The notes under the pieces were generated by a model, which saw only the letters and a program-made list of their open reading frames with translations, ran no database searches and was not told where the DNA came from. Source: Flavobacterium ginsenosidimutans (lineage in GTDB: Bacteria > Bacteroidota > Bacteroidia > Flavobacteriales > Flavobacteriaceae). From it: a stretch of DNA of 57,621 nucleotides. Both the position numbers and the translations under genes were made by a program. Location: the NCBI RefSeq assembly GCF_003254625.1, contig NZ_QJRJ01000060.1, positions 1 through 57,621 on the forward strand, read 5' to 3'. Positions 1 through 8,789 of this stretch are shown piece after piece. How positions within the stretch are numbered: the first letter of the stretch is position 1; each line of letters opens with the position of its first letter.

Positions 1-27
1 ATAGCGCAATTCTTGATCTTTTTCCAT
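1..27 (-). CDS. Partial 5' end of an unidentified gene leaving the left edge
   Basis: An ATG on the minus strand at 25-27 opens a frame reading MEKDQELRY that runs off the window. It lies just past the yebC terminator hairpin. Nine residues are far too few to name a family; the call rests only on position, orientation and a start-like context. Confidence 0.35.
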
Positions 28-76
28 AATGATACTTTTTGTGTATCGCTATTTCAGGACAAGACATAGTATCAAT

Positions 77-111
77 AAAAAAAAGCCCTAGAAAAAATCC
101 AGAGCTTTTTT
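77..111 (-). terminator. Rho-independent terminator after yebC
   Basis: On the minus strand an AGCTCT / AGGGCT stem (one G-U pair) with an AT-rich loop is followed by a T-run. It lies just after the yebC stop codon at 134; A-runs on the other side would also let it work in the plus direction. Confidence 0.6.
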
Positions 112-133
112 AAAATATGTTTTTATAGAAAGA

Positions 134-847
134 CTATTCTTCTTTCATTGTATGATAAACGTTCATAACGTCATCATCTTCTTCGATTTTCTCGATTAAT
201 TTTTCAACGTCAGCGATTTGAGCTTCGGTTAATTCTTTTGTGATTTGCGGGATGCGCTCAAAACCAGAAGATAAAATTTCAAGACCTCTGTTTTCTAATT
301 CTTTCTGTAAAGCACCAAAACTTCCAAAAGGAGCATAGATTAAGATTCCGTCTTCATCTTCAAAAACTTCCTCAGCACCAAAATCAATAAGTTCTAATTC
401 TAATTCTTCAGCATCAAGACCATTATTTGCAATTCTGAAATTACAAGTGTGATCAAACATAAACTCAACAGAACCTTGAGTTCCCATTGTTCCGTTACAT
501 TTGTTAAAATAACTACGAATGTTTGCTACAGTCCTGTTATTGTTGTCAGAAGCAGTTTCGATCAAGATAGCGATTCCGTGAGGAGCATATCCTTCAAACA
601 AAATCTCTTTATAGTTAGCAGTATCTTTATTACTAGCATTTTTAATCGCGCGCTCCACATTGTCCTTAGGCATGTTAGCAGCTTTCGCGTTTTGTATAAC
701 AGCTCTTAATCTAGAATTGGCATCTGGGTTAGGACCACCTTCTTTAACAGCCATTACGATATCTTTACCAATTCTGGTAAATGTTTTGGCCATTGCAGAC
801 CAACGTTTCATTTTTCTTCCTTTTCTAAATTCGAATGCTCTTCCCAT
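134..847 (-). CDS. yebC: YebC/PmpR family DNA-binding protein
   Basis: The 237-residue product has the usual family length and opening (MGRAFEFRKGRKMKRWSAMA), then the conserved GGPNPDANSRLR and NMPKDNVERAIK segments near residues 38-68. Family members are cytosolic; some bind promoters (PmpR) and recent work links others to relief of ribosome stalling at proline-rich stretches. Which role applies here cannot be read from sequence. The start is supported by the canonical N-terminus. It is monocistronic by appearance: a terminator follows and a 346-base repeat-bearing gap separates it from the protease gene upstream. Confidence 0.93.
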   Translation of the reverse strand: MGRAFEFRKGRKMKRWSAMAKTFTRIGKDIVMAVKEGGPNPDANSRLRAVIQNAKAANMPKDNVERAIKNASNKDTANYKEILFEGYAPHGIAILIETASDNNNRTVANIRSYFNKCNGTMGTQGSVEFMFDHTCNFRIANNGLDAEELELELIDFGAEEVFEDEDGILIYAPFGSFGALQKELENRGLEILSSGFERIPQITKELTEAQIADVEKLIEKIEEDDDVMNVYHTMKEE

Positions 848-1193
848 TTCTAATTTTTAGTTTTGTGATGCAAAAATACGGTTATTCCTTATTTTTCCAA
901 AAACAAAATTGTTCTTTTTTGTTTCAGTTTTAAGGTTTAAAGTTTCAGGTTTCAAGTTACTTGGTTTGTGTTGAATTTAACCGCAAAGTTCGCAAAGTTT
1001 TTTTATTTAAGATTACGCTTATAAACACAAAGCTCGCAAAGCTAAATGGATAAAGCTTTGCGAGCTCGTTTATTTTGTAAATTAACTTAAAAATTTCTTT
1101 GCGTAAACCTTTGCGCACTTTGCGGTAAAAAAACTTCTCATACAGTTAAACCTGAAACCTGAAACCTGAAACCTGAAACCTGAAACAAATCCC
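848..1193. repeat. Repeat-bearing intergenic gap with nested inverted repeat
   Basis: The gap holds no credible gene. It contains an outer inverted repeat (ttaaccgcaaag at about 978-989 against ctttgcggtaaa at about 1117-1128) enclosing a perfect 13-base inverted repeat, agctcgcaaagct at 1031-1043 and agctttgcgagct at 1054-1066. Similar 'cgcaaagttcgcaaag' text recurs near 5810-5870, 7180-7350, 9570-9620, 10290-10360, 38234-38285 and 57433-57490, so this is a dispersed family. Confidence 0.65.
1151..1186. repeat. Heptanucleotide tandem repeat (cctgaaa)x5
   Basis: Five uninterrupted copies of the 7-base unit cctgaaa (tttcagg on the other strand) lie 8 bases past the protease stop codon. The unit differs by two transitions from the tctaaaa heptads at 18221-18255 and 57554-57621, suggesting a common consensus TTTYAGR. 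Confidence 0.85.
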
Positions 1194-3227
1194 TTATTTA
1201 CTCATCCCATTAAACTCGTTTATAATATTTACGGCTTCGTTCAGGTATGGATTGGTTTTGAGATTATCCATTTGATATTGGTTAATCGCTTTTTCATTTG
1301 AAGCGCCAAGTAAAAACTGATTAATACTCGAATTATAAACATCCAGTGGATTATTCTCGTCATTAAAAGTATTAATCTCTGTCCAAAGAGCATTAAGCGT
1401 TTTTTTCTGTTTGAAAACCGCATCTAATGTCATCGGAATTTCAGACTTTGGAGTATTTACAATCTGATCTATTTTAAGGTTGATCTTTTTGATATTGTTA
1501 AAAAAGTAATTATCTGCAAGTCTATCTGAACTGTTTTTGGCAATTTTATCAATCAAATTTCGCTTTACATACGTTTTATATTTTAAGAAAGGCTCTATAC
1601 TATCGTTTTTAATAGCAGTCGGAAAATCACTTTCTTTCTGATAAATATCCTCATAAAATTCAGGAAGGACAACATCTGGTTTTACACCAAAATACTGATG
1701 GCTTTTTCCTGTAATTCTATAAAATTTATTAATCGTAATTTTTAAGAAATCCGTATTTTTCTCTTCGTCAAGCGGAAGAATAGTCTGCATTGTCGCTTTC
1801 CCAAGTGTATTGCTTCCTAACAATAAAGCACGATTATAATCCTGCATTATAGAAGAAAAGAATTCGCTTGCCGAAGCCGTATTGCTGTTAACCAAAACGA
1901 CAATTGGACCTCTATAAATAACACCTCTAAAAGGGTCATTTATAACCGATTTCTCTTTTTTATTATCAATTACAATAGAAAGCGGACCGTAATCTACAAA
2001 CATTCCGGCAAGTTTTATAGCTTCTTCCATAGAACCGCCGCCGTTGTCAATAAGATCAATTACAAGACCTTTAATATTATCTCTTTGGAGTTTTATAACT
2101 TCGCGTGCGACATCATCAGCACAGCCTTTTCTGCTGTTTCCATCTAAATCTGCATAGAAACTTGGAATTTTTATGTAGCCAATTTTATTGTCCTTGCCAA
2201 TAATGAAACTGAAAACAGAATTATCTTCATCTTTCATCATTTGCTTTTCGATGTAAACATCAAAACTTTTACCCGAATTACGTTTTAAAGTAAGTGTAAT
2301 ATGTTTGTTGTTTTCAGATAAAATCATGGTAGAAATAGACTCTAGCGAAGCACAAGAAACTTGAAGGGTTTCTTTTTGATTTGAAATCGAAATAATCTGA
2401 TCGCCTTTTTTTATTTGTCCAGTTTGATATGCAGGACCATTTGGATCTACTTCATCAATGATAATTTCGTTTTTCTCATTCAAATTAACCGTCATTCCAA
2501 GCGATAAATGTTCTTTTGATAACGAAGCCACAAAACTAGTTTTAGAATCATCACTAAAATAAGCCGTATGAGGATCAAAATAAGTACAAAAGAAATTGTA
2601 TAACTTTTCTTCCTGTTTAGCATTGCTTTCTAATAAAGTCGTAAAACGGCAAATTTCATTTGAGACAATTCTATTTTTTGAAGCTTGTTCAATGGTCTTA
2701 AAATTAGCTTTTATGGAATCTAAATCTTCACTTGTTTCAGCAATATCGTCTAAAATTTGATAACGCAGTTTTTTTACCCAAACCTTTTCGATGTCTTCTT
2801 TTTTAAGATAAAAGGCAAAAGACTTTTTATAAAAACGAATCGTATCTTTTTTATTGTAATCAATAGGCAGAGTCTGAATTTTTTCTAAAACTTTTTTAGT
2901 TCGTATAAGGCCATCGACATATTTCGCTTTAATTTCACTAAGAAAACTGCAGTCATTCTTTAAAATTAAATCATCAAGATTGTAACGGTATTTTTGAGCC
3001 AATTCATCGTATTCGCTCTTAAAAAAGATATTGCGCGAAGGATCCAGATCGTTAATGAGATTGTCAAAAACGAACACAGATAAGCTGTCATCAACAGGTT
3101 TAGGTCTAAGATGCTCTTTTTGAATAAGCGCATTTATTTTGTTTAATATTTCACAAGTTTCTGCGCTGTTCTGACCAAAAAAGACAGTTGATGTCAGCAA
3201 AAAAAGGAGTAGTGAAATCTTTTTCAT
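1194..3227 (-). CDS. Carboxy-terminal processing protease, S41 family (Tsp/Prc-like)
   Basis: This 677-residue protein starts with a signal peptide (hydrophobic LLLFLLTSTVFF then GQNS), so it acts in the periplasm. A Tsp-type N-terminal helical region precedes a PDZ domain (about 240-330, DPNGPAYQTGQIKKGDQI) and the S41 catalytic core. The core carries TASASEFF at 450-457 (Ser452 aligns with the nucleophile region) and LGKATMQT with Lys477 as the likely general base, so the catalytic dyad is intact. The length and C-terminal extension match the E. coli Tsp subfamily, which trims or degrades periplasmic proteins by their C-termini. It is separated by about 200 bases from gcvT upstream and is probably transcribed alone. 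Confidence 0.92.
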   Translation of the reverse strand: MKKISLLLFLLTSTVFFGQNSAETCEILNKINALIQKEHLRPKPVDDSLSVFVFDNLINDLDPSRNIFFKSEYDELAQKYRYNLDDLILKNDCSFLSEIKAKYVDGLIRTKKVLEKIQTLPIDYNKKDTIRFYKKSFAFYLKKEDIEKVWVKKLRYQILDDIAETSEDLDSIKANFKTIEQASKNRIVSNEICRFTTLLESNAKQEEKLYNFFCTYFDPHTAYFSDDSKTSFVASLSKEHLSLGMTVNLNEKNEIIIDEVDPNGPAYQTGQIKKGDQIISISNQKETLQVSCASLESISTMILSENNKHITLTLKRNSGKSFDVYIEKQMMKDEDNSVFSFIIGKDNKIGYIKIPSFYADLDGNSRKGCADDVAREVIKLQRDNIKGLVIDLIDNGGGSMEEAIKLAGMFVDYGPLSIVIDNKKEKSVINDPFRGVIYRGPIVVLVNSNTASASEFFSSIMQDYNRALLLGSNTLGKATMQTILPLDEEKNTDFLKITINKFYRITGKSHQYFGVKPDVVLPEFYEDIYQKESDFPTAIKNDSIEPFLKYKTYVKRNLIDKIAKNSSDRLADNYFFNNIKKINLKIDQIVNTPKSEIPMTLDAVFKQKKTLNALWTEINTFNDENNPLDVYNSSINQFLLGASNEKAINQYQMDNLKTNPYLNEAVNIINEFNGMSK

Positions 3228-3373
3228 AAATGGAAATTCGTGGGTTCATGATTAAAGTTACACTAATTTTTTTACAAATTGTAGTATTTTTATTGAAATA
3301 TCGACGACAAAAAGTTTTTAACCGTTAAACGAACAGATTAAGAAAAGAATTAACCCGATTTTTTTCATTTTGA

Positions 3374-3407
3374 GACAAAAAAAAATGCATTACAAACGTA
3401 ATGCATT
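3374..3407 (-). terminator. Terminator after gcvT
   Basis: A 10-base perfect stem, aatgcattac (3384-3393) with gtaatgcatt (3398-3407), is followed on the minus strand by a run of eight or more T. It sits immediately after the gcvT stop codon. Confidence 0.8.
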
Positions 3408-3427
3408 CTTCAAATTATAGGTTTAAA

Positions 3428-4510
3428 TTATTTCTTGTAAAAAGGTAATTTTACCACTTTAGCAGGAACATCATTTTTTCTAATTCTAATAAAAATATCA
3501 CTGTCAACAGCACTGTTTGCAACAGTAACATATCCTAAACCAATTCCTTTATTCATAGAAGGAGACATAGTTCCAGAAGTTACAATTCCAATTACCGTTC
3601 CAGAGCCGTCAACAATTTCATAATCGTGTCTTGGCACTGCGCGCTCTTGCATTTCAAAAGCAACTAATTTTCTTGTAACACCAGCTTCTTTTTGCTTTTT
3701 AAGTGCTTCAGAATTTGTAAAATCCTTAGTGAATTTAGTAATCCATCCTAAACCAGCTTCAAGAGGAGAAGTAGTATCATTAATATCGTTTCCGTAAAGG
3801 CAGAATCCCATTTCTAAACGTAAAGTATCGCGTGCAGCAAGACCAATCGGTTGAATTCCGAAAGCAGCTCCAGCTTCAAAAACCTTGTTCCAAATTGCTT
3901 CAGCATCAGCATTTTTGCAATAAATTTCAAAACCTCCAGAACCAGTATACCCAGTTGCAGAAATAATTACATCACTAAAACCTGCAAAATCACCCACTTC
4001 AAAATGGTAATATGTAATCGCAGACAAATCAACAGAAGTTAAAGACTGCATAGCTTCAACCGCTTTTGGACCTTGAATTGCCAATAAAGAATATTCATCA
4101 GAAAGATTCTTCATATCAACTCCCAAATCATTGTGAGAAGTAATCCAGTTCCAGTCTTTTTCAATATTAGAAGCATTTACAACTAGCAAATACTCTTCCT
4201 CTTTCATTTTATAAATAATCAAATCGTCAACAATTCCGCCTTCATTATTTGGTAGACAAGAATATTGCGCTCTTCCAATTGTCAAAGTCGATGCATCATT
4301 TGAAGTCACTTTCTGAATTAAAGCCAAAGCATTTGGACCTGTCAACAAAAATTCACCCATATGCGAAACGTCAAAAACACCCACACCATTACGAACTGTT
4401 TCATGTTCAGCATTAACTCCTTCGTATGTAATAGGCATGTTATAACCTGCAAAAGGCAGCATTTTCGCTCCCAAACCCTCATGTATGTGCGTAAGCGCAG
4501 TATTTTTCAT
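3428..4510 (-). CDS. gcvT: Aminomethyltransferase, glycine cleavage system T protein
   Basis: The 360-residue protein matches T-protein in length and motifs: [18 protein letters not shown] near the N-terminus, [11 protein letters not shown], the folate-binding barrel, and [19 protein letters not shown] in the substrate pocket. It transfers the methylene carbon from the aminomethyl-lipoyl H protein to tetrahydrofolate, releasing ammonia. The start ATG is canonical ([17 protein letters not shown]). The gcvH and gcvP genes are not in this window, as is common when the system is dispersed. No glycine riboswitch was recognised upstream; that gap is occupied by a repeat element. Confidence 0.96.
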   Translation of the reverse strand: MKNTALTHIHEGLGAKMLPFAGYNMPITYEGVNAEHETVRNGVGVFDVSHMGEFLLTGPNALALIQKVTSNDASTLTIGRAQYSCLPNNEGGIVDDLIIYKMKEEEYLLVVNASNIEKDWNWITSHNDLGVDMKNLSDEYSLLAIQGPKAVEAMQSLTSVDLSAITYYHFEVGDFAGFSDVIISATGYTGSGGFEIYCKNADAEAIWNKVFEAGAAFGIQPIGLAARDTLRLEMGFCLYGNDINDTTSPLEAGLGWITKFTKDFTNSEALKKQKEAGVTRKLVAFEMQERAVPRHDYEIVDGSGTVIGIVTSGTMSPSMNKGIGLGYVTVANSAVDSDIFIRIRKNDVPAKVVKLPFYKK

Positions 4511-4589
4511 TGTGTTGTTATATAAAATTGTTCTGCAAATCTATTCAAAAAATATCGAATTAGAATGCCTTAAATTATAAATTTCGCAA

Positions 4590-4701
4590 TAATCAGGAGC
4601 TATTTCCTGCTATCCGCTATATTCCCGATAAACAAAAACTACGGCTAAAGAGCCTTGTTTTTCTAAATCGGGAGATGCCGCTTCTATCAGGGCTAGGGCT
4701 G
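4590..4701. repeat. Dispersed intergenic repeat element between gcvT and nnrD
   Basis: The stretch opens with caggagctatttcctgctat, passes through an imperfect stem (attcccgat ... atcgggaga), and ends with gatgccgcttctatcagggc. From memory, closely similar text is common in Flavobacterium intergenic regions; this is unverified here. It overlaps an open in-frame extension upstream of the dehydratase gene, which is why that extension is not accepted as coding. Confidence 0.5.
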
Positions 4702-4767
4702 ACAGTTTCAAAAAGAAAAATCATCTTCTCAATTTTTTACGTAATTTTATTATATAAAAGCATTCGA

Positions 4768-5616
4768 ATGAAATCATCGCATTTAATTACAAAAGAAGAG
4801 ATTCTGAAATTATACAAACCAATAGATTCCAAAGCACACAAAGGAACACAAGGTCATGCGGTGATTATAGCCGGAAGTTATGGCAAAATAGGAGCAGCAG
4901 TTTTGGCTTCAAAATCTTGTCTCAAATCAGGCTGCGGGCTCGTAACAACTTTTATACCAAAATGCGGTTATCAAATCCTTCAAATCTCCATTCCAGAAGT
5001 AATGACTGTAACCGATGAAAACACAAATTTCATTACCAATATTCATTTGCCATTAATCCCGCAAGCAGTTGGAATTGGACCCGGAATAGGGAAGGAACTT
5101 GGAACACAAAAAGCCTTATTTGAATTTTTAAGAGTCAACAAAGCGCCTTTAGTTCTAGATGCCGATGCCTTAAACATCATTTCTGAAAATTTATCCTGGC
5201 TGGAATTAGTTCCCGAAGACACGATTCTAACACCTCATCCAAAAGAATTAGAACGCTTGATTGGAAAATGGAATTCAGAAGCCGAAAAATTTCAAAAAAC
5301 AATCGCTTTTTCAGAAAAATACAAAGTTATTATTGTCATGAAAGGCGCTCCGACATTCATTATAAATAGAACTTCGGTATACGAAAATACAACAGGAAAC
5401 GCAGCTTTAGCAACCGCAGGAAGCGGCGACACCTTAACCGGAATCCTCACCAGTCTTTTAGCACAAGGCTACGAACCCAAATACGCTTCAAAATTTGGCG
5501 TCTACCTCCACGGACTAACAGCCGATTTAGCCTTGCCCAAAACGGGTTATGAGTCTTTTACGGCTTCTACTATTATTAAGTATCTTGGAAAAGCTTTTTT
5601 AGAATTAGAGAATTAG
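4768..5616 (+). CDS. nnrD: ADP/ATP-dependent NAD(P)H-hydrate dehydratase
   Basis: The protein (282 residues from this start) repairs damaged NAD(P)HX in the cytosol. Motifs of the ribokinase-like dehydratase fold are present: [40 protein letters not shown] and the phosphate-binding [15 protein letters not shown] near the C-terminus. The open frame extends 31 codons further upstream to 4675, but that part lies in a dispersed repeat, and [18 protein letters not shown] is the expected family N-terminus. Unlike E. coli Nnr, there is no fused N-terminal epimerase (YjeF_N) domain; the epimerase must be encoded elsewhere. Confidence 0.92.
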   Translation: MKSSHLITKEEILKLYKPIDSKAHKGTQGHAVIIAGSYGKIGAAVLASKSCLKSGCGLVTTFIPKCGYQILQISIPEVMTVTDENTNFITNIHLPLIPQAVGIGPGIGKELGTQKALFEFLRVNKAPLVLDADALNIISENLSWLELVPEDTILTPHPKELERLIGKWNSEAEKFQKTIAFSEKYKVIIVMKGAPTFIINRTSVYENTTGNAALATAGSGDTLTGILTSLLAQGYEPKYASKFGVYLHGLTADLALPKTGYESFTASTIIKYLGKAFLELEN

Positions 5617-5949
5617 AGAATGTGTCAATTAGATAATTAGTTTTACGTTTTGTCACCCTGAGGAACGAAGGGTCACACAAGAAACTCCACACAGTAACCA
5701 CAAAGTAATTCGCCAATCTTTGTCGAGCTCCTAGTGTGATCCTTCGTTCCTCAGGATGACAAGTCAAATGTTTTATTCTGCAATAAAAAACTTTGTGACC
5801 TTAAAAAAAGCAAAGCAAACTCAAAAAAACTCAGCGCTCTTTGCGTAAAACCTCCGTGAACTTTGCGCTACAAAAAAACTTCTCAGTTAGAAAAAAAATC
5901 TAAAATATACTCTCTACAATCTAAAATCAAAAATCATTAAGTTTGTAAT
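5617..5949. repeat. Repeat-filled gap with a REP-like inverted-repeat element
   Basis: The core at 5648-5762 is a palindromic unit: ttgtcaccctgaggaacgaa on the left and ttcgttcctcaggatgacaa on the right, with about 55 bases between the arms. The inner segment aatctttgtcgagct recurs at 18460-18475, and the cgttcctcagg arm recurs in the thrB-thrC gap. The right part (5780-5940) has 'ctttgcg' repeats and a degenerate aaaatct run before the HipA-like gene. No gene is credible in this gap. Confidence 0.75.
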
Positions 5950-6729
5950 ATGAAAAATTTCGACTTAAGAACAGTAAACGTCATGCGATATATAGCGCCA
6001 CTGCGCGAAGGCGGTTCTTTACCCGCTTTGGCAGAAGCCGATGACGACTTTAAATACGTATTAAAATTCAGGGGAGCCGGACACGGCGTAAAAGCCCTAA
6101 TCGCCGAATTAGTAGGCGGACAAATAGCAAAAGCATTAAAATTACAATTACCAGAATTAGTATTCGCGAACCTTGACGAAGCTTTCGGGAGAACCGAAGG
6201 AGACGAGGAAATTCAGGATTTATTGCAAGGAAGTCAGGGATTAAACTTGGCACTTCACTTTTTATCTGGCGCAATTACATTCGATCCTGTTGTAACAACT
6301 GTAGATGCAAAATTAGCTTCTCAAATTGTTTGGTTAGATGCATATATCACCAATGTTGACCGAACTTTCAAAAATACGAATATGCTGATTTGGCATAAAG
6401 AATTATGGCTGATCGATCACGGCGCTTGTTTGTATTTCCACCATTCTTGGAACAATTGGGAACAGCACGCTAAAAGTCCGTTTGCGTTAATAAAAGATCA
6501 CGTTTTGTTACCGCAAGCTTCACTTTTAAAAGAAGTTGATGCCGAATTTAAAGCGATTTTAACGCCAGAAATTTTAGAAGAAATTGTCAATACAATTCCA
6601 TTAGATTGGCTGCAATGGGAAGACGCAGACGAAACTCCAGAAGGATTGCGAAACGTTTATTTGCAGTTTTTAAAAACAAGATTAGAGAATTCAGAAATAT
6701 TTGTAAATCAGGCTCAAAATGCAAGATAA
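5950..6729 (+). CDS. HipA-like kinase domain protein (HipA_2 type)
   Basis: This 259-residue protein resembles the small stand-alone HipA-like kinases rather than full HipA (about 440 residues). An N-terminal nucleotide-binding lobe has YVLKFRGAGHG (36-46). A catalytic loop follows with D130, N135 and D137 in the LDAYITNVDRTFKNTN segment, and a metal-binding DHG at 156-158 (LWLIDHG). These positions are consistent with an active phosphotransferase. The substrate is unknown; HipA itself phosphorylates glutamyl-tRNA synthetase, but that should not be assumed. The stop overlaps the next gene by 11 bases, so the pair is translationally coupled. No HipB-like antitoxin is adjacent. Confidence 0.8.
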   Translation: MKNFDLRTVNVMRYIAPLREGGSLPALAEADDDFKYVLKFRGAGHGVKALIAELVGGQIAKALKLQLPELVFANLDEAFGRTEGDEEIQDLLQGSQGLNLALHFLSGAITFDPVVTTVDAKLASQIVWLDAYITNVDRTFKNTNMLIWHKELWLIDHGACLYFHHSWNNWEQHAKSPFALIKDHVLLPQASLLKEVDAEFKAILTPEILEEIVNTIPLDWLQWEDADETPEGLRNVYLQFLKTRLENSEIFVNQAQNAR

Positions 6730-7102
6730 TCACTTATACGAATATGCTGTGATTCGTGTTGTGCCAAGGGTAGAGCGCGAAGAATTCCTGAATATCGGAA
6801 TCATTTTGTTTTGCAAAAAAGCCAAATTTATAAAGGTTCTTTTTCATTTAAATAAAGAAAAAATACAAGCCCTTTCTGCCGATTTCGACATCGAGCAATT
6901 AGAATGTAATTTAACTTCATTAGAAAAAATCGCCAAAGGAGCCAAAGACGGTGGTCCAATCGCCGAATTTGAGATTCCGGAACGTTTTCGATGGTTAACA
7001 GCTATAAGAAGTTCGGCAATTCAAACCTCAAGACCGCATCCAGGTTTGTGTCAGGATTTGGAAAAAACGATTCAACGTTTGTTTGAGGAGTTAGTGCTTT
7101 AA
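6719..7102 (+). CDS. DUF3037 family protein, partner of the HipA-like kinase
   Basis: The 127-residue protein has the DUF3037 opening (YEYAVIRVVPRVEREEFLNIGIILFC) and a conserved C-terminal segment (SAIQTSRPHPGLC). Its start lies 11 bases inside the kinase gene in another frame. HipA-like kinase and DUF3037 genes are often neighbours in bacteria, from my knowledge of such loci, which suggests a substrate, adaptor or inhibitor role. No function is established. It is cytosolic by appearance, with no signal peptide or membrane segment. Confidence 0.8.
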   Translation: MQDNHLYEYAVIRVVPRVEREEFLNIGIILFCKKAKFIKVLFHLNKEKIQALSADFDIEQLECNLTSLEKIAKGAKDGGPIAEFEIPERFRWLTAIRSSAIQTSRPHPGLCQDLEKTIQRLFEELVL

Positions 7103-7437
7103 AAAAGGTACTGAGGTTCTAAGATGTTAAGGTTCTAAGGTTTTCTGTAGAGACGGACAGTGCGTTTGACATTGCGTAAAAAAATCTCGTAAAGGCGTGA
7201 AGTCGCAAAGTAATTTAACCATGTAGGTAATATAAATTCATTTTAGGTATAGCTTAGATTATCTTATATAACTTATATGGTAAAGAGAAAAAAAACTTTG
7301 CGACTCTGCGACTTTGCGAGATTAAAAAAAACTTAGCGTCTTTGTGTCTTCGTGGCAAATAAATAAAAAACCACGAACTGCATCGCTGCAATCCGTGGTT
7401 CTAACTAAAAACTAACTTACTTTTTATACTAATTCAA
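7103..7437. other. Gene-free gap of degenerate repeats before the pectate lyase 3' end
   Basis: The gap contains 'aaggttctaagg' type repeats (7108-7142), a degenerate copy of the tgtagagacgcac element (7146-7170), and 'ctttgcgactctgcgactttgcgag' type repeats (about 7290-7320). Two convergent genes end here. Apart from the terminator at 7364-7400 I see nothing else. Confidence 0.6.
7364..7400 (-). terminator. Terminator after pectate lyase gene
   Basis: The stem aaccacg (7369-7375) pairs with cgtggtt (7394-7400), with a second small stem (ctgcatcgctgca) in the loop. On the minus strand it is followed by a T-rich run. Confidence 0.7.
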
Positions 7438-8553
7438 TTAAAAAGATCCACAAACATTTCCGCCTAAAGTAGGTCCTGCATTTGCAGAAATATCAGCTTT
7501 AACGGCAGTTTTAGCCAATTTCACGATAGAATAAGGCGGAGTAAAAGCAGTACCGCTTCCTACTTGAGTTCCTGTTACACTTGTAAAAACATTATCTGTA
7601 GCTGTAACAGCAGTATAGCCTGTCATTAAATCGATTGGATTTTTTACACCTTCAAAAACGTTGCTTTCTACGCGAATATTTGCTTCAAATCCTGCAGCAA
7701 TACATTTGTTGCTTACTGTACTGTTAAAGAAACTGTTTACAATATGCACTTGTCCAAAACGAACTCTAGGCATTCTTTCTTTACAGCCTGGAGCCCACCA
7801 GCATCTTGCAAAAGTGATTCTTAATTTGCCACGGTCAGCAGTTGCACCATCGCTTGAACCAATTAAATTTGAATATCTATGATCATCTGATCCTCCAGAA
7901 CCACCTGCTTTTGGAGGTTTTAAATAGTGGAATTTAGAATACGTAACCGAAATATAATCAGATTTGTTTTTGATGTCGAAATTTCCGTCCACACCATCTC
8001 TAAATTCGCAGTGATCCACCCAAACATTTGTGCATTCATCCAGAATGGCATTATCCCATCCATCAGTATCATAAGCACCAGGACCTTCAAAAATCAAGTT
8101 TCTGATGATAATGTTTTTACATCTTTTGATGTTAATAATTCCAGAAGCATCTTTTGTCTGATTTGTTGAAACCAGTTTTGCACCGCTTGCCCCGTAAATC
8201 GTTTTTCCTGTTTGATCCTGAAATGACAATCTTGTAGTAACTGTGATTGTTCCAGAGACTTTAATCACTTTTACAGAAGTGTTCTCAATAGCCGATTTTA
8301 GCTGAGCGTAAGTTGTAACAGTAGTCTCGGCAGAAGATCCACCACCAGTTGTTCCGCCGTTTTGTGAAGCCCAACCTGGAACCTCAGCGCAGTTTCCGAT
8401 TTTAGCAGTCGGGTTAGTTGCAGGAGTTTCAACTGTTGTTTCGTTTGTTTGGACACCTGCTTCTGTGTTTGAAGCAATTTCTTCAGAATTACATGCTGTA
8501 AATCCGAAAAGCAATGTTGCTGCGAACATTGAAAGTTTTGATTTTAAGTTCAT
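7438..8553 (-). CDS. Pectate lyase, polysaccharide lyase family 1, lipoprotein
   Basis: The 371-residue product has a lipoprotein signal (MNLKSKLSMFAATLLFGFTAC, Cys21) followed by a Thr-rich linker, so it is probably anchored at the outer membrane. The parallel beta-helix shows PL1 hallmarks: NIIIRNLIFEGPGAYDTDGWD, VWVDHCEFRDGVDGNFDIK with calcium-binding Asp residues, and RMPRVRFGQVHIVNSFFN with the catalytic Arg. It cleaves polygalacturonate by beta-elimination. It stands alone, not in a polysaccharide utilization locus: no SusC/SusD genes are adjacent. A LacI-type palindrome lies about 155 bases upstream of the start. Confidence 0.93.
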   Translation of the reverse strand: MNLKSKLSMFAATLLFGFTACNSEEIASNTEAGVQTNETTVETPATNPTAKIGNCAEVPGWASQNGGTTGGGSSAETTVTTYAQLKSAIENTSVKVIKVSGTITVTTRLSFQDQTGKTIYGASGAKLVSTNQTKDASGIINIKRCKNIIIRNLIFEGPGAYDTDGWDNAILDECTNVWVDHCEFRDGVDGNFDIKNKSDYISVTYSKFHYLKPPKAGGSGGSDDHRYSNLIGSSDGATADRGKLRITFARCWWAPGCKERMPRVRFGQVHIVNSFFNSTVSNKCIAAGFEANIRVESNVFEGVKNPIDLMTGYTAVTATDNVFTSVTGTQVGSGTAFTPPYSIVKLAKTAVKADISANAGPTLGGNVCGSF

Positions 8554-8708
8554 AATAAGTTTGGTTATTTATAAAAGTTTAACAGCGCAAAACTCAGAAT
8601 TATCTGTAGGAAAAAAGTTGAACAAGTTCAAACTTTCGGAAAAAATTCTACGAAATGTCTTTTTTTAACACTTGTTAATTTACAAAAATGCACAAATAGC
8701 GTATTTTT

Positions 8709-8724
8709 ACGTAATCGATTACAT
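8709..8724. promoter_or_regulatory. Palindromic operator-like site between pel and the Crp-like gene
   Basis: The site acgtaatcgattacat contains a perfect 12-base palindrome, gtaatcgattac (8711-8722), with a central CG. That layout is typical of LacI/GalR-family operators, which often control polysaccharide-degradation genes. It lies in the divergent region between the pectate lyase and the Crp/Fnr-like gene and could serve either. No LacI-family gene is present in the window, so the regulator is unassigned. Confidence 0.4.
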
Positions 8725-8789
8725 TGATTAAGCCCCTAATTAATGATGAATGGATAAACAAACTTATTCCTTAAACAAAAACCACAAGA

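Noticed and set aside
5576..5767. 63-residue minus-strand frame over the REP-like element
   Set aside because: It is made of repeat sequence (cctgaggaacgaagg and so on), so the open frame is a property of the repeat, not a gene.
5950..7102. Classical HipBA toxin-antitoxin operon
   Set aside because: The kinase is too short for HipA and there is no adjacent XRE antitoxin; DUF3037 is not a HipB homolog.
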